Origin: Plantactinospora mayteni
GTDB lineage: Bacteria > Actinomycetota > Actinomycetes > Mycobacteriales > Micromonosporaceae
Direction of reading: 5' to 3'
NCBI RefSeq assembly: GCF_016862935.1
Contig: NZ_BONX01000045.1
Location: 148,635 to 212,634, forward strand
DNA: 64,000 nt
The position numbers were made by a program, and so were the translations under genes. Positions 8,920 through 17,227 of the stretch are shown in pieces (the stretch's first letter is position 1; each line of letters begins with the position of its first letter). Below the pieces are notes generated by a model that had not been told where the DNA came from, made no database searches, and was given only the letters and a program-made list of their open reading frames with translations.

Positions 8920-9699
8920 TCACACGAACTTCTCGGTGGCGAGGAACTCGACCAGCCGTACGCCGCCGGAGCCCTCATCCGTGACCTTGGTACCGCCCGA
9001 CCGCGGCGGGCGCCTGGTGTGCTCCAGCACCGTACTGGTCGCGCCGTCGAAACCGACCTCCGAGCCGGCGATGCCCAGGTCGGCCAGGGAGAGCGTCTGC
9101 ACCGGCTTCTTCTTCGCCGCCATGATCCCCTTGAACGACGGGTACCGCGGCTCGTTGATCGTGTCCCACACCGACACCACCGCCGGAGTCGAGGCGGTGA
9201 CCACCTCGTAGCCCTCCTCCGTCTGCCGCTCCACCGTCAACGTCGCACCGTCCACGGCCAGCCTGCGCGCACCGGTCAGCGCGGCCACCCCCAGCCGCTC
9301 GGCGATCATGTGCGGCAGCACCTGCACCCGACCGTCGGTCGACTCGGCACCACAGATCACCAGATCCGCGCCCAGCCGGCCGAGAGCGGCGGCGAGGACC
9401 TTCGAGGTGGCCACCGCGCACGACCCGTGCAGCGCATCGTCCAGCACGTGCACGGCCCTGTCCGGCCCCATCGACAACGCCTTACGGATCGACTCGGACG
9501 CCCGATCCGGACCCATCGTCAGGACGGTCACCTCACCGCCGTGCGCCTCCCGGACCTTCAACGCCTCCTCGATGGCGTACTCGTCCATCTCGTTGATCAC
9601 GTTGCCTGCCGAACCCCGGTCGACGGTGTTGTCGTCCGGACGCAGGCTGCGGTCCGCGCCCGAATCAGGCACCTGCTTGACGAGTACGACGATGTTCAT
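8920..9699 (-). CDS. etfB: Electron transfer flavoprotein beta subunit
   Basis: 259 residues beginning MNIVVLVKQVPDSGADRSL, the usual ETF-beta start. It has the AMP-binding region (CGAESTDGRVQVLPHMIAE) and the recognition-loop region RYPSFKGIMAAKKKPVQTLS. The ATG at 9699 has a strong AGGAGGAGG ribosome site; an in-frame codon further upstream is less likely. Second-last gene of the thiolase-SDR-etfB-etfA operon. Confidence 0.96.
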   Translation of the reverse strand: MNIVVLVKQVPDSGADRSLRPDDNTVDRGSAGNVINEMDEYAIEEALKVREAHGGEVTVLTMGPDRASESIRKALSMGPDRAVHVLDDALHGSCAVATSKVLAAALGRLGADLVICGAESTDGRVQVLPHMIAERLGVAALTGARRLAVDGATLTVERQTEEGYEVVTASTPAVVSVWDTINEPRYPSFKGIMAAKKKPVQTLSLADLGIAGSEVGFDGATSTVLEHTRRPPRSGGTKVTDEGSGGVRLVEFLATEKFV

Positions 9700-9787
9700 C
9701 GCGCCTCGACCTCCTCCTGGTTGACGATCGCTGCAAAGGTCCTCATAGCCGCCGGGCGCCAACCGGCACGACGCCGCCCAGGAGGTC

Positions 9788-10546
9788 TCAACGCGGGCTC
9801 ATCCGCAGGGCGCCGTCCATCCGGATGGTTTCGCCGTTGAGGTAGTCGTGTTCGATGATCGACAGTGCGAGTTGGGCGTATTCGTCGGGCCGGGCCAGCC
9901 GCTTGGGAAACGGCACGCCGGCGGCGAGGCCCGCGCGGAACTCCTCGGAGACGGTGGCGAGCATCGGGGTGTCGACGATGCCGGGGGCGATGGTGCAGAC
10001 CCGGATGCCGTACTGCGCCAGGTCCCGGGCCGCGGGAAGGGTCAGGCCGAGGATCCCGCCCTTGGACGACGAGTAGGCGGCCTGGCCGACCTGGCCCTCG
10101 TAGCCGGCAACGGATGCGGTGTTGATGACGACGCCGCGCTGCCCGTGCTCGTCGGCTTCGGTTTCGGCGATGCGCTCGCTGGCCAGGGCGAGGACGTTGA
10201 AGGAGCCGACGAGGTTGACCTGGACGACCTTTGCGTAGAGGGCCAGGTCGTGGACGCCCTTCTTGCCGAGGATCCGCATCGACGGACCGATGCCGGCGCA
10301 GTTGACGACGGTACGCAGCGGCGGACCCGAGCCGGCCGCCTGGTTCACGGCGGACCTGACCTGCACCGGATCGGTGACGTCGACGGCGACGTACTCGATC
10401 CCGTCGCCGCCCTGCGCCCCCTCGACGCTGGCGGGCAGGTCGAAGGCGAAGACCTTCGCGCCGCGCCTGGCGAGCGCCTCGCTGGTGGCCGCGCCCAGCC
10501 CGGAGGCGCCTCCGGTCACGATGGCGGCGGTGTTCTCGATAAGCAT
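9788..10546 (-). CDS. SDR, 3-hydroxyacyl-CoA dehydrogenase type 2-like
   Basis: 252-residue short-chain dehydrogenase of the HSD17B10 (type 2 hydroxyacyl-CoA dehydrogenase) kind. It has the Rossmann motif TGGASGLG (residues 11-18), NCAG in place of NNAG, a catalytic YSSSK and the ending NGETIRMDGALRMSPR. It probably oxidises a 3-hydroxyacyl-CoA with NAD+, feeding the thiolase encoded 65 bp upstream. The dehydrogenase at 41561 is a close paralogue (same ending) and is also next to a thiolase. Confidence 0.88.
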   Translation of the reverse strand: MLIENTAAIVTGGASGLGAATSEALARRGAKVFAFDLPASVEGAQGGDGIEYVAVDVTDPVQVRSAVNQAAGSGPPLRTVVNCAGIGPSMRILGKKGVHDLALYAKVVQVNLVGSFNVLALASERIAETEADEHGQRGVVINTASVAGYEGQVGQAAYSSSKGGILGLTLPAARDLAQYGIRVCTIAPGIVDTPMLATVSEEFRAGLAAGVPFPKRLARPDEYAQLALSIIEHDYLNGETIRMDGALRMSPR

Positions 10547-10611
10547 GATGTCCCTTACCTGTTGTCGGTGTTCCCGGTCCAGCCTGTCGGCTCGCCCGCC
10601 AGCGTCTCAGC

Positions 10612-11793
10612 TCAGACGCGGCGGAAGAGGGCGGCCATGGCCTGCCCCCCGCCGATGCACATGGTGACGATGCCGAGTTCCCCGTCGGTACGGGCCAGGT
10701 GCTTGGCCACCCGCAGGGCCAGGATGGCGCCGGTGGCTCCGACCGGGTGGCCGAGCGCGATGGCCCCGCCGTACGGGTTGGTCCGCTCCGGGTCCAGCCC
10801 CGCGTCCCGGATCACCGCCACCGCCTGGGCGGCGAACGCCTCGTTGAGCTCGACCACGTCGATGTCGCGGACACTCGTACCGGTCCGGTCGAACAACTTC
10901 TTCAGCGCCGGCACCGGGGCGTAGCCCATCAGTTCCGGCTCCATCGCCGCGGTCGCCACCGCCTCCAGGCTCACCAGCGCGGTCAGGCCCCGCTCCGCGA
11001 CGACGGACTCCCGGGCCAGCACCACCGCGGCGGCGCCGTCGTTGATCCCCGACGCGTTGCCCGCCGTGACGGTGCCGGCGGTTGCGAAGGCAGGCCGCAG
11101 CCCGGCCAGCGCCTCCAGCGTCGTTTCCGGCCTGGGGTGCTCGTCCCGATCGACCGTCACCGGCCGGCGCCCACCGACCTCGACGGCGACGATCTCCGTG
11201 CCGAAGGCCGCCCCGGCGGCGTCCGACGCCGCCCGACGCTGCGACTCCCACGCGAACTCGTCCTGATCCTGGCGGGAGACGCCGTACTCGCGGGCCACAT
11301 TCTCCGCGGTCACGCCCATGTGGATATCGTGGAACGGGTCGGTCAGCATCATCACCGTGCCGTCGACCAGGGTACGGTCGCCCAGCTTGTAACCCGACCG
11401 GGCGCCGAAGTCGTAGAACGGCATCCGCGTCATGTTCTCGTCGCCGCCGGCGACCATCAGGTCCGCGCCGCCCCACCCGGCCTGCGCCGCCGCCGACCAG
11501 ATCGCCTGCAACCCGCTGCCACACAACCGGTTGACCGTGTAGGCCGGGGTGCCGACCGGCAGGCCAGCGGCCAGCGCCACCCGGCGCGCGTTGTACGCGT
11601 CCGGACCGACCTGGCCGATGCAGCCCATCACCACCTCGTCGACCGCCTCCGCCGGCACGCCCGCCCGGGACAGGGCCTCCCGCACGGCGGTGGCCCCGAG
11701 TTCGTGGGCCGGGACGTCCCGGAACGCACCGCCGAAACTGCCCACCGGGGTCCGCGCCCCGTCGACCAGGAGAACCTTCTCCCCGCTCACCAT
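10612..11793 (-). CDS. Thiolase (acetyl-CoA acyltransferase)
   Basis: 393 residues. It cleaves 3-ketoacyl-CoA in the last step of beta-oxidation. The nucleophilic Cys is in NRLCGSGLQA, the His in GHPVGATG and the second Cys in MCIGGGQA. The GGAGGTGG ribosome site 5' of the ATG at 11793 decides the start; an upstream in-frame extension has no family resemblance. First gene of the operon thiolase, SDR, etfB, etfA. Confidence 0.94.
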   Translation of the reverse strand: MVSGEKVLLVDGARTPVGSFGGAFRDVPAHELGATAVREALSRAGVPAEAVDEVVMGCIGQVGPDAYNARRVALAAGLPVGTPAYTVNRLCGSGLQAIWSAAAQAGWGGADLMVAGGDENMTRMPFYDFGARSGYKLGDRTLVDGTVMMLTDPFHDIHMGVTAENVAREYGVSRQDQDEFAWESQRRAASDAAGAAFGTEIVAVEVGGRRPVTVDRDEHPRPETTLEALAGLRPAFATAGTVTAGNASGINDGAAAVVLARESVVAERGLTALVSLEAVATAAMEPELMGYAPVPALKKLFDRTGTSVRDIDVVELNEAFAAQAVAVIRDAGLDPERTNPYGGAIALGHPVGATGAILALRVAKHLARTDGELGIVTMCIGGGQAMAALFRRV

Positions 11794-12167
11794 CCACCTC
11801 CCGATTGCCGCACCGCAGTCCCGGCACGGGTTCGTCACCGCCGCCGTCACGCTGCCGCCATGACCGAGGGGTACGGCTTCGACGCCCTGGCTCCGCACCA
11901 ACGCCTAATAATGCCTATCATTATCATGCACCAACGTCCAGATGACAACTCTTCCCCGATGCCGCGTCCGGCGGTCGATTGGCGTGCGACAGGGGACCGG
12001 GCCACACCGACCGCGAAGGCTGCACACGAACCGCGCACCCTCGGTACGGCGGAGCCGCCGCTCGCACCCGAGGAAGCCTCCTCCAGTCAAACGTTATCTC
12101 TAGTAATCATGCACATGGACATGCTAGAAATAGCGATGCCGCCCACGCCGTCCCTGGGAGCCCGCCG
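11794..12167. promoter_or_regulatory. Divergent promoter region with AT-rich elements and a 9-bp direct repeat
   Basis: No gene in these 374 bp. For the thiolase operon, TTGGTG (11934-11929) and TTATTA (11911-11906) on the minus strand are 17 nt apart. The spacer is AT-rich and contains CTATCATTATCATG. The 9-mer GCACCAACG flanks it as a direct repeat (11895-11903 and 11928-11936). On the oxidoreductase side a second AT-rich stretch (12088-12140) contains TAATCATGCAC, close to TTATCATGCAC at 11921. Likely a shared operator region. Confidence 0.5.
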
Positions 12168-14165
12168 ATGACCCGGACCACCGACGCTTCGGAGAGTGCT
12201 GCCGCCCACGGGTTTCCCCACCTGTTCTCGCCGATCACCGTGGGGACGATGCGACTACGCAACCGGGTGATGCTGCCCCCGCACGCGTCGGCGATCGGCA
12301 ACATCTACGGCACCGACGAGGACGCCACCCGCAACATCGCCTACTTCGAGCAGCGGGTCCGCAACGACGGGGTCGCGTGGGTGGCAAGCCTCTCCACCCA
12401 CGTCAAGAACCACCTGATCCCGGGCTTCGAGCCGACCGGGGTCGGTGCGGCCACGCTCGGATTCTTCCGGCTGCCCTTCTTCGTCGAGCGGGTCCAACAG
12501 TTCTCCGACGCGCTGCACGCGCACGGCGCCACGGTGTCGGTGCAGATGGTGCACCAGGGCGGGATGCCGCACGGTGCCTCCCACACGATGAGCGCGCCGA
12601 CGATCAACCTGATGCCGCACGTGATGAACCAGACCGACATCGATGCCTTCGTCAGGGAGTACGCCGAGTCCGCCCGGCTGGCCATGCAGGGGCGCGCCGA
12701 CGGGATCGAGCTGCACCTCAACCACGACGACCTGCACGAGTGGTTCCTGTCCCCGCTCACCAACCACCGCACCGACCGCTACGGCGGCTCGTTGGAGAAC
12801 CAATGCCGATTCGCGGTGCAGACGATGCGGGCGATCCGCGAGGTGATCGGCACGAGCATGACGCTCGGCATCCGGCTCAACATCCGCGAGGAGGTCCCCG
12901 GCGGGTACGACGTGCCGGGCGGTGTCGAGCTCGCGCAGTACTTCGAGGCCACCGGGCTGATCGACTACGTACACGGGGTCGTCGGCAGCCCGTGGGGCAA
13001 CCCGAGCTACATCCAGCCGACGTACTTCGACCCGGCCCAGTTCGCCGGGCTCGCCGCCGAGCTGACGAAGGGCATCTCGCTCCCCGTCGTGCACACCGGC
13101 CGGATCAACGGACCGGAGGTCGCCGAACGGGTGCTCAGCTCGGGCAGCGCCGACATCGTCGGCATGGCGCGGGCGCACATCGCCGACGGCGAGCTGCTGC
13201 TCAAGGCACGCGAAGGCCGGCTGACCGACATCCGGCCGTGCGTGGGCGGCAACGAGTGCATCAGCCGCCGCTACGTGGAGGGTCTGGCGTTCGGCTGCGC
13301 GGTGAACCCGGGCGCCGGCCACGAGGTGGCGGGGCCGTGGGCGCGGCCGAGCACGAGCCGCCGGCTGCTGGTCGTCGGCGGCGGCCCGGCGGGCATGGAA
13401 CTCGCCGCGCTGACCAGCGAGGCCGGCCTCGAGGTGGAACTCTGGGAGGCCGAGGACGAGCTCGGTGGCCAGCTCCGCTACGCGCCGATGGCGCCCCGGC
13501 ACGAGATGTACGGCGAGTACCTCACCTGGCAGCGCCGTCGCCTCGAAGGACTCGGCGTCAAGGTCACGCTCGGCCGGCGCGCGACCGCCGGCGATGTCCG
13601 CGCTGTGAGTGCCGACGTGGTGGCCGTCGCCACCGGAGCCGGACCCCGCACCCCGGCGATCCAGGGCGTCGAGGCCGAGCACGTGCACGACATCCGCGAC
13701 GTACTCGCCGGACGTGCGACCCCCGGCCGCCGGGTACTGATCGTGGCGCAGGACGACCACGTCGCTCCCCTTTCGGTCGCCGACCACCTGGCCAGCAACG
13801 GCCACGAGGTGACGGTCGTCTACGCCACCGCCCAGGCGGCGCCGCTGATGGGTCGCTACATCATCGGCGGCATCCTGGGCCGGTTGGACGACAACAACGT
13901 CGGCTTCCACTTCAACGAGGAGGTCGTGCGGATCGACCGGCACACGGTCGAGTGCCGGCACGTCTACTCCTGGAAGATCCGCAGACGCGGCGAGTTCGAC
14001 TCGGTCGTACTCGCCTGCGGCAGCGTCTCCGACCCCACCCTGTACGACGAGCTGCACCCCGACCTGCCCCGGGTGCACATCCTCGGCGACGCCTACGCAC
14101 CACGGCGCCTGGTGTTCGCCACCCGGCAGGCCCGGGCACTCGCCGAGCAGCTCGTCACCGCCTGA
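12168..14165 (+). CDS. OYE/2,4-dienoyl-CoA reductase-family flavoenzyme (NADH:flavin oxidoreductase)
   Basis: 665 residues in the layout of 2,4-dienoyl-CoA reductase and trimethylamine dehydrogenase. An FMN TIM barrel (residues 15-350; LFSPITVGTMRLRNRVMLPP, HDDLHEWFLSPLTNHRTDRYGG) is followed by an iron-sulfur loop and an FAD/NAD(H) half (RRLLVVGGGPAGMELAALTS). The iron-sulfur loop reads CVGGNECISRR with a later Cys: C358, C364 and C377 are present but the usual second Cys (position 361) is Gly. The enzyme probably reduces a conjugated double bond in a CoA ester or ketone. The ATG at 12168 is chosen because the text before it is not family-like. First of two genes with the SDR at 14201. Confidence 0.85.
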   Translation: MTRTTDASESAAAHGFPHLFSPITVGTMRLRNRVMLPPHASAIGNIYGTDEDATRNIAYFEQRVRNDGVAWVASLSTHVKNHLIPGFEPTGVGAATLGFFRLPFFVERVQQFSDALHAHGATVSVQMVHQGGMPHGASHTMSAPTINLMPHVMNQTDIDAFVREYAESARLAMQGRADGIELHLNHDDLHEWFLSPLTNHRTDRYGGSLENQCRFAVQTMRAIREVIGTSMTLGIRLNIREEVPGGYDVPGGVELAQYFEATGLIDYVHGVVGSPWGNPSYIQPTYFDPAQFAGLAAELTKGISLPVVHTGRINGPEVAERVLSSGSADIVGMARAHIADGELLLKAREGRLTDIRPCVGGNECISRRYVEGLAFGCAVNPGAGHEVAGPWARPSTSRRLLVVGGGPAGMELAALTSEAGLEVELWEAEDELGGQLRYAPMAPRHEMYGEYLTWQRRRLEGLGVKVTLGRRATAGDVRAVSADVVAVATGAGPRTPAIQGVEAEHVHDIRDVLAGRATPGRRVLIVAQDDHVAPLSVADHLASNGHEVTVVYATAQAAPLMGRYIIGGILGRLDDNNVGFHFNEEVVRIDRHTVECRHVYSWKIRRRGEFDSVVLACGSVSDPTLYDELHPDLPRVHILGDAYAPRRLVFATRQARALAEQLVTA

Positions 14166-14200
14166 CGCCGAACCGAAACCCGAAGGAGAACGGAGACACC

Positions 14201-14965
14201 ATGCTTCTCAAGGACAAGGTCGCACTGATCACCGCCGGGGCCTCCGGCATGGGCCGCGCGGCAGCCGAGCTGTTCGCCCGCGAAGGCGCCCATGTCATCG
14301 TCGTCGACGTGAACGGGGAGGCCGCCAAGGAGACGGTCGCGGCCATCGAGTCCGAGGGCGGCAGCGGCACCTCGTCGGTCGTCGACGTCCGCGACCTCGG
14401 GGCACTCAAGGCACTCGCCGAGCGGGTGACCGCCGAGCACGGTGCGCTGCACGTGCTCTACAACAACGTCGGCATCCCGGGTGCGGCCGGTCTCGACCTG
14501 ACCGAGGAGGAATGGAACACCGGCCTGGAGGTCAACGCACGGGCGTCGTTCTTCCTCAGCGGGTACCTGACCGACGCGCTCAAGGCCGCCGGGAACGCCT
14601 CGGTGATCTTCACCAGCTCGACCTCGGGCCTGATCGGCTCGCCGTACAGCCCGATGTACTCCTTCACCAAGGGTGGACTGATCGCACTCGTCCGGTCGAT
14701 GGCGCTCGCGTTCGCCACCGAGGGCATCCGGGTCAACGCGATCGCCCCGGGCTCGGTGGAGACCCCGGGTCTGCCGGCGTTCTTCCGGATCGACGACCCG
14801 GTGGAGATCGAGAGGCGCAAGCAGGCGTTCTTCGCGACCATCCCGATGGGGCGGGCCGCCGATCCCAGCGAGATCGCCAAGGTGGCACTGTTCCTGGCCA
14901 GCGACCTGTCCTCGTACGTCACCGGCGTGACCATTCCGGTTGACGGCGGCATCACGGCCAAGTGA
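14201..14965 (+). CDS. Short-chain dehydrogenase/reductase
   Basis: 254 residues: MLLKDKVALITAGASGMG, NNVG, YSFTK and the C-terminal VTIPVDGGITAK place it in the classical SDR family. It lies 35 bp behind the OYE-type reductase with a clear AAGGAGAACGG site, so the pair is cotranscribed. It resembles the dehydrogenase at 38823 (LHVL, GSPYSPMYS). Substrate unknown; an alcohol or 3-hydroxyacyl-CoA is likely. The 101 bp after it hold no gene. Confidence 0.88.
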   Translation: MLLKDKVALITAGASGMGRAAAELFAREGAHVIVVDVNGEAAKETVAAIESEGGSGTSSVVDVRDLGALKALAERVTAEHGALHVLYNNVGIPGAAGLDLTEEEWNTGLEVNARASFFLSGYLTDALKAAGNASVIFTSSTSGLIGSPYSPMYSFTKGGLIALVRSMALAFATEGIRVNAIAPGSVETPGLPAFFRIDDPVEIERRKQAFFATIPMGRAADPSEIAKVALFLASDLSSYVTGVTIPVDGGITAK

Positions 14966-15066
14966 CCGCGAGCCGGGCACGGGTGGCGCGGTCGCACCGA
15001 GCTGCGCACGGCTCGAACGAGGTCCGAGCGCGCTGACCCCGACCCGGCCGGGGAGAACGGGCGCCG

Positions 15067-15894
15067 TCAGCCGGCCAGCGCCGACAACAGCGCGTCGACC
15101 CGAGCCTTGGCGAGCGGCACGGTGTCGGGTGCCGTCACCACGTAGGCACGCCGGGACTCGATGGCCTCGACCACCTGCTCGGCCACCACCTCGGCCGGAA
15201 CCTTCCGCAGCTCCAGGCCGAAGTCCGGCTTCGGCAGAGCGTCAGGCGCGGTGGCCGGCGGGTCGGCCACCAGCGACGCGGGGCGGTTGCGTGCGGCGTC
15301 GTGGATCCGGCTCGGCACCGGACCGGGGCAGAGCACGGTCACGCCGACCTCCGGTGCCGCCCGGGCCAGCTCCACGGCCAGGGTCTCGGAGAGCCCGACG
15401 ACGGCGTGCTTGGTGGCCGAGTACACACCGTTGCCGCCACCGGGAATCGTGGCCAGGCCGGCGATCGACGCGGTGTTCACGACGTGGCCGCGTCCGGCGC
15501 GGACCAGGTACGGGACGAACGCCCGAATCCCGTTGACCACACCGTAGAAGTTGACCCGGGTGGTCCACTCCAGGTCGGCGAAGGACTGCTCCCACACCGG
15601 TCGGCGCGAGGTGACCACACCGGCGTTGTTGCAGACCACGTCGACCCGGCCGTACGTCGAGAAGACGTGGTCCGCGAGCGCCTCCAAGCGGTCCGGCGTA
15701 CCGACGTCGACGACGTGGCCCTCGACGGTGGCGCCGGTCGCGGAGACCTCGGCGACGGCGCCGTCGAGGGCGTCCCGCTCCACGTCGGCGAGGACCACGA
15801 CGAGCCCGCGCGCCGCGAACGCGTCGACCATTGCCCGGCCGATCCCGCTCGCCGCCCCGGTGACGACCGCGACCTGCCCCGTCTCGAGCCTCAT
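15067..15894 (-). CDS. Short-chain dehydrogenase/reductase
   Basis: 275 residues, classical SDR: TGAASGIG (residues 12-19), NNAG, NTASIAG and YSATK. The longer C-terminal part (residues 200-275) resembles the SDRs annotated as cis-diol or steroid-type dehydrogenases. It is the last gene of the operon starting with the P450 at 21470 and overlaps the upstream luciferase-like gene by 4 bp (ATGA), so it is translationally coupled. Confidence 0.87.
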   Translation of the reverse strand: MRLETGQVAVVTGAASGIGRAMVDAFAARGLVVVLADVERDALDGAVAEVSATGATVEGHVVDVGTPDRLEALADHVFSTYGRVDVVCNNAGVVTSRRPVWEQSFADLEWTTRVNFYGVVNGIRAFVPYLVRAGRGHVVNTASIAGLATIPGGGNGVYSATKHAVVGLSETLAVELARAAPEVGVTVLCPGPVPSRIHDAARNRPASLVADPPATAPDALPKPDFGLELRKVPAEVVAEQVVEAIESRRAYVVTAPDTVPLAKARVDALLSALAG

Positions 15895-16895
15895 CGGGTG
15901 AGCTCCGCGACCACCTTGGTGCCGAACTCCTCAAGCTGCTTCATCGCCTCGCGGTGCGGCAGGCCGGGCCAGTGCGGCTTGTACACGAAGTGGGTCATGC
16001 CGAGATCCTCCGCCAGCTTCGCCAAGCCGTCCGCGACCTCTGCGGCGGAGCCGAGAATGAACCTGTCCATGATGTCGGCGCGCAGCCGCTCGCCGGATTC
16101 GATCGGGGTGTTCTCGCCGGACAGGCCCCACTTCTGGTACGTCTCGTAGCGGGCGCGGTAGCGCTCGAGGGCGGCGTCCATCCCGGCCACCCGGTCCGGT
16201 GCGAGGAGCACCTCACGGCGCAGCGGGAAGTCGCCGTCGAGGGAGAGCCCGTGCGCGGCCCGGGTGTCGAGGAAGAGCCTGCGCAGACCGGCCAGCTCGG
16301 TGTGCGTGGGGAACGGCGGTGAGTACCACGCGTCACCCATCCGGGCGGCGCGCTTGACCGCTCCGGCGGCCTGGCCGCCGACCCAGACCGGGATACCACC
16401 CTCGCGGATCGGGCGTACGGACGGCCGGGCACCGTGCACGCTGGTGAACTTCCCGCTGAAGTCGACCTCCGCACCGCTCCAGAGCTGCTTGACCAGGCTC
16501 AGCGACTCCTCGAACCGGGCTACCCGGGTGCCCGGCTCGACCCCGAACGCGTCGAACTCGTGGCCGCTGTAGCCGAGGCCGGCGCCGAAGATCGCCCGTC
16601 CGTCGGTGAGGACGTCCAGCGTGGCCATCTGCTCGGCGATGTCGACCGGATTCACCATCGACAGCAGCACGATGCCGGTAGCCACCTCCATCGACGGCGC
16701 CACCTGTGCCATGTGGGTCAGCCACGGGACCGGCTGGAAGTAGCGCAGCTCGGAGCCGAGGAAGTGCTGCCCGCAGACCATCAGGTCGAACCCGAGCTGC
16801 TCGGAGGTCCGCACCAGGTCCTCGTGCTCGGCCCGCTGGACCCGGGCGTCGACGCTCGCGTCGTAGACGGAGGTGAGCAGGATGCCGAACTTCAT
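15891..16895 (-). CDS. LLM-class F420-dependent oxidoreductase
   Basis: 334-residue luciferase-like TIM barrel: MKFGILLTSVYDAS, VCGQHFLGSELRYFQPVPWL, FGAGLGYSGHEFDAFGV and WVGGQAAGAVKRAARMGDAW. It is one of three paralogues in the window (36261, 51113) that share the QHFL-RY/RW-LQPVP block. Cofactor F420 is inferred from the family and from the F420:NADPH oxidoreductase at 57321; FMN cannot be excluded. Overlaps its neighbours by 4 bp on both sides in the P450 operon. Confidence 0.85.
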   Translation of the reverse strand: MKFGILLTSVYDASVDARVQRAEHEDLVRTSEQLGFDLMVCGQHFLGSELRYFQPVPWLTHMAQVAPSMEVATGIVLLSMVNPVDIAEQMATLDVLTDGRAIFGAGLGYSGHEFDAFGVEPGTRVARFEESLSLVKQLWSGAEVDFSGKFTSVHGARPSVRPIREGGIPVWVGGQAAGAVKRAARMGDAWYSPPFPTHTELAGLRRLFLDTRAAHGLSLDGDFPLRREVLLAPDRVAGMDAALERYRARYETYQKWGLSGENTPIESGERLRADIMDRFILGSAAEVADGLAKLAEDLGMTHFVYKPHWPGLPHREAMKQLEEFGTKVVAELTR

Positions 16896-17227
16896 TCGGG
16901 TACCCCTTCGGAGCGAGCCGGGACCAGCTCGCCGTCGGCGAGCGGGGTGTGCAGGTGTGCCCCGAACATGTCGGCGCAGAACGGGTCGGTGCTGGAGGAC
17001 CAGCGCAGCAACGAGACCTTGGCGGCGCGGATCCGGTCGTCGAAGTAGACGCCTTTCACCCGCGACTCCTCGACGCCGTACGCCTGCGCGACGCCGGCCA
17101 CGGTGAGCAGTGTCGAGCCCTTGGCGATCGAGTAGCGTTCCTCGTCACCGAAGAACAGATCGATGGTGAGCGTGAACGGTCCGGCGTTCTTGCTGCGGAT
17201 GATGTCCGCGCACTCATACAGCCGCAT
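16892..17227 (-). CDS. DUF4387-type small partner of AtuA
   Basis: 111 residues starting MRLYECADIIRSKNAGPFT, the hallmark of DUF4387, with DLFFGDEERYSIAK and SRVKGVYFDDRIRAAKVSLLR. These proteins are nearly always encoded beside an AtuA-family protein. Here the gene overlaps the stop of the AtuA gene by 14 bp, which suggests a two-subunit complex. The ATG at 17227 follows GGAGGCCGCCG and begins at the conserved text. No biochemical function is established. Confidence 0.8.
   Translation of the reverse strand: MRLYECADIIRSKNAGPFTLTIDLFFGDEERYSIAKGSTLLTVAGVAQAYGVEESRVKGVYFDDRIRAAKVSLLRWSSSTDPFCADMFGAHLHTPLADGELVPARSEGVPE

Noticed and set aside
5438..9211. Open frame of more than 1,200 codons on the plus strand
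   Set aside because: It runs in the wrong frame through the LacI gene, the lectin glycosidase and the antisense of ETF; its translation is Arg/Pro-rich and matches nothing.
12255..14078. Minus-strand open frame opposite the OYE-type reductase
   Set aside because: Asp/Val/His-rich mirror of a recognised flavoenzyme.
14966..15066. Terminator between two convergent SDR genes
   Set aside because: Only short, imperfect stems (about 5 bp) were found.
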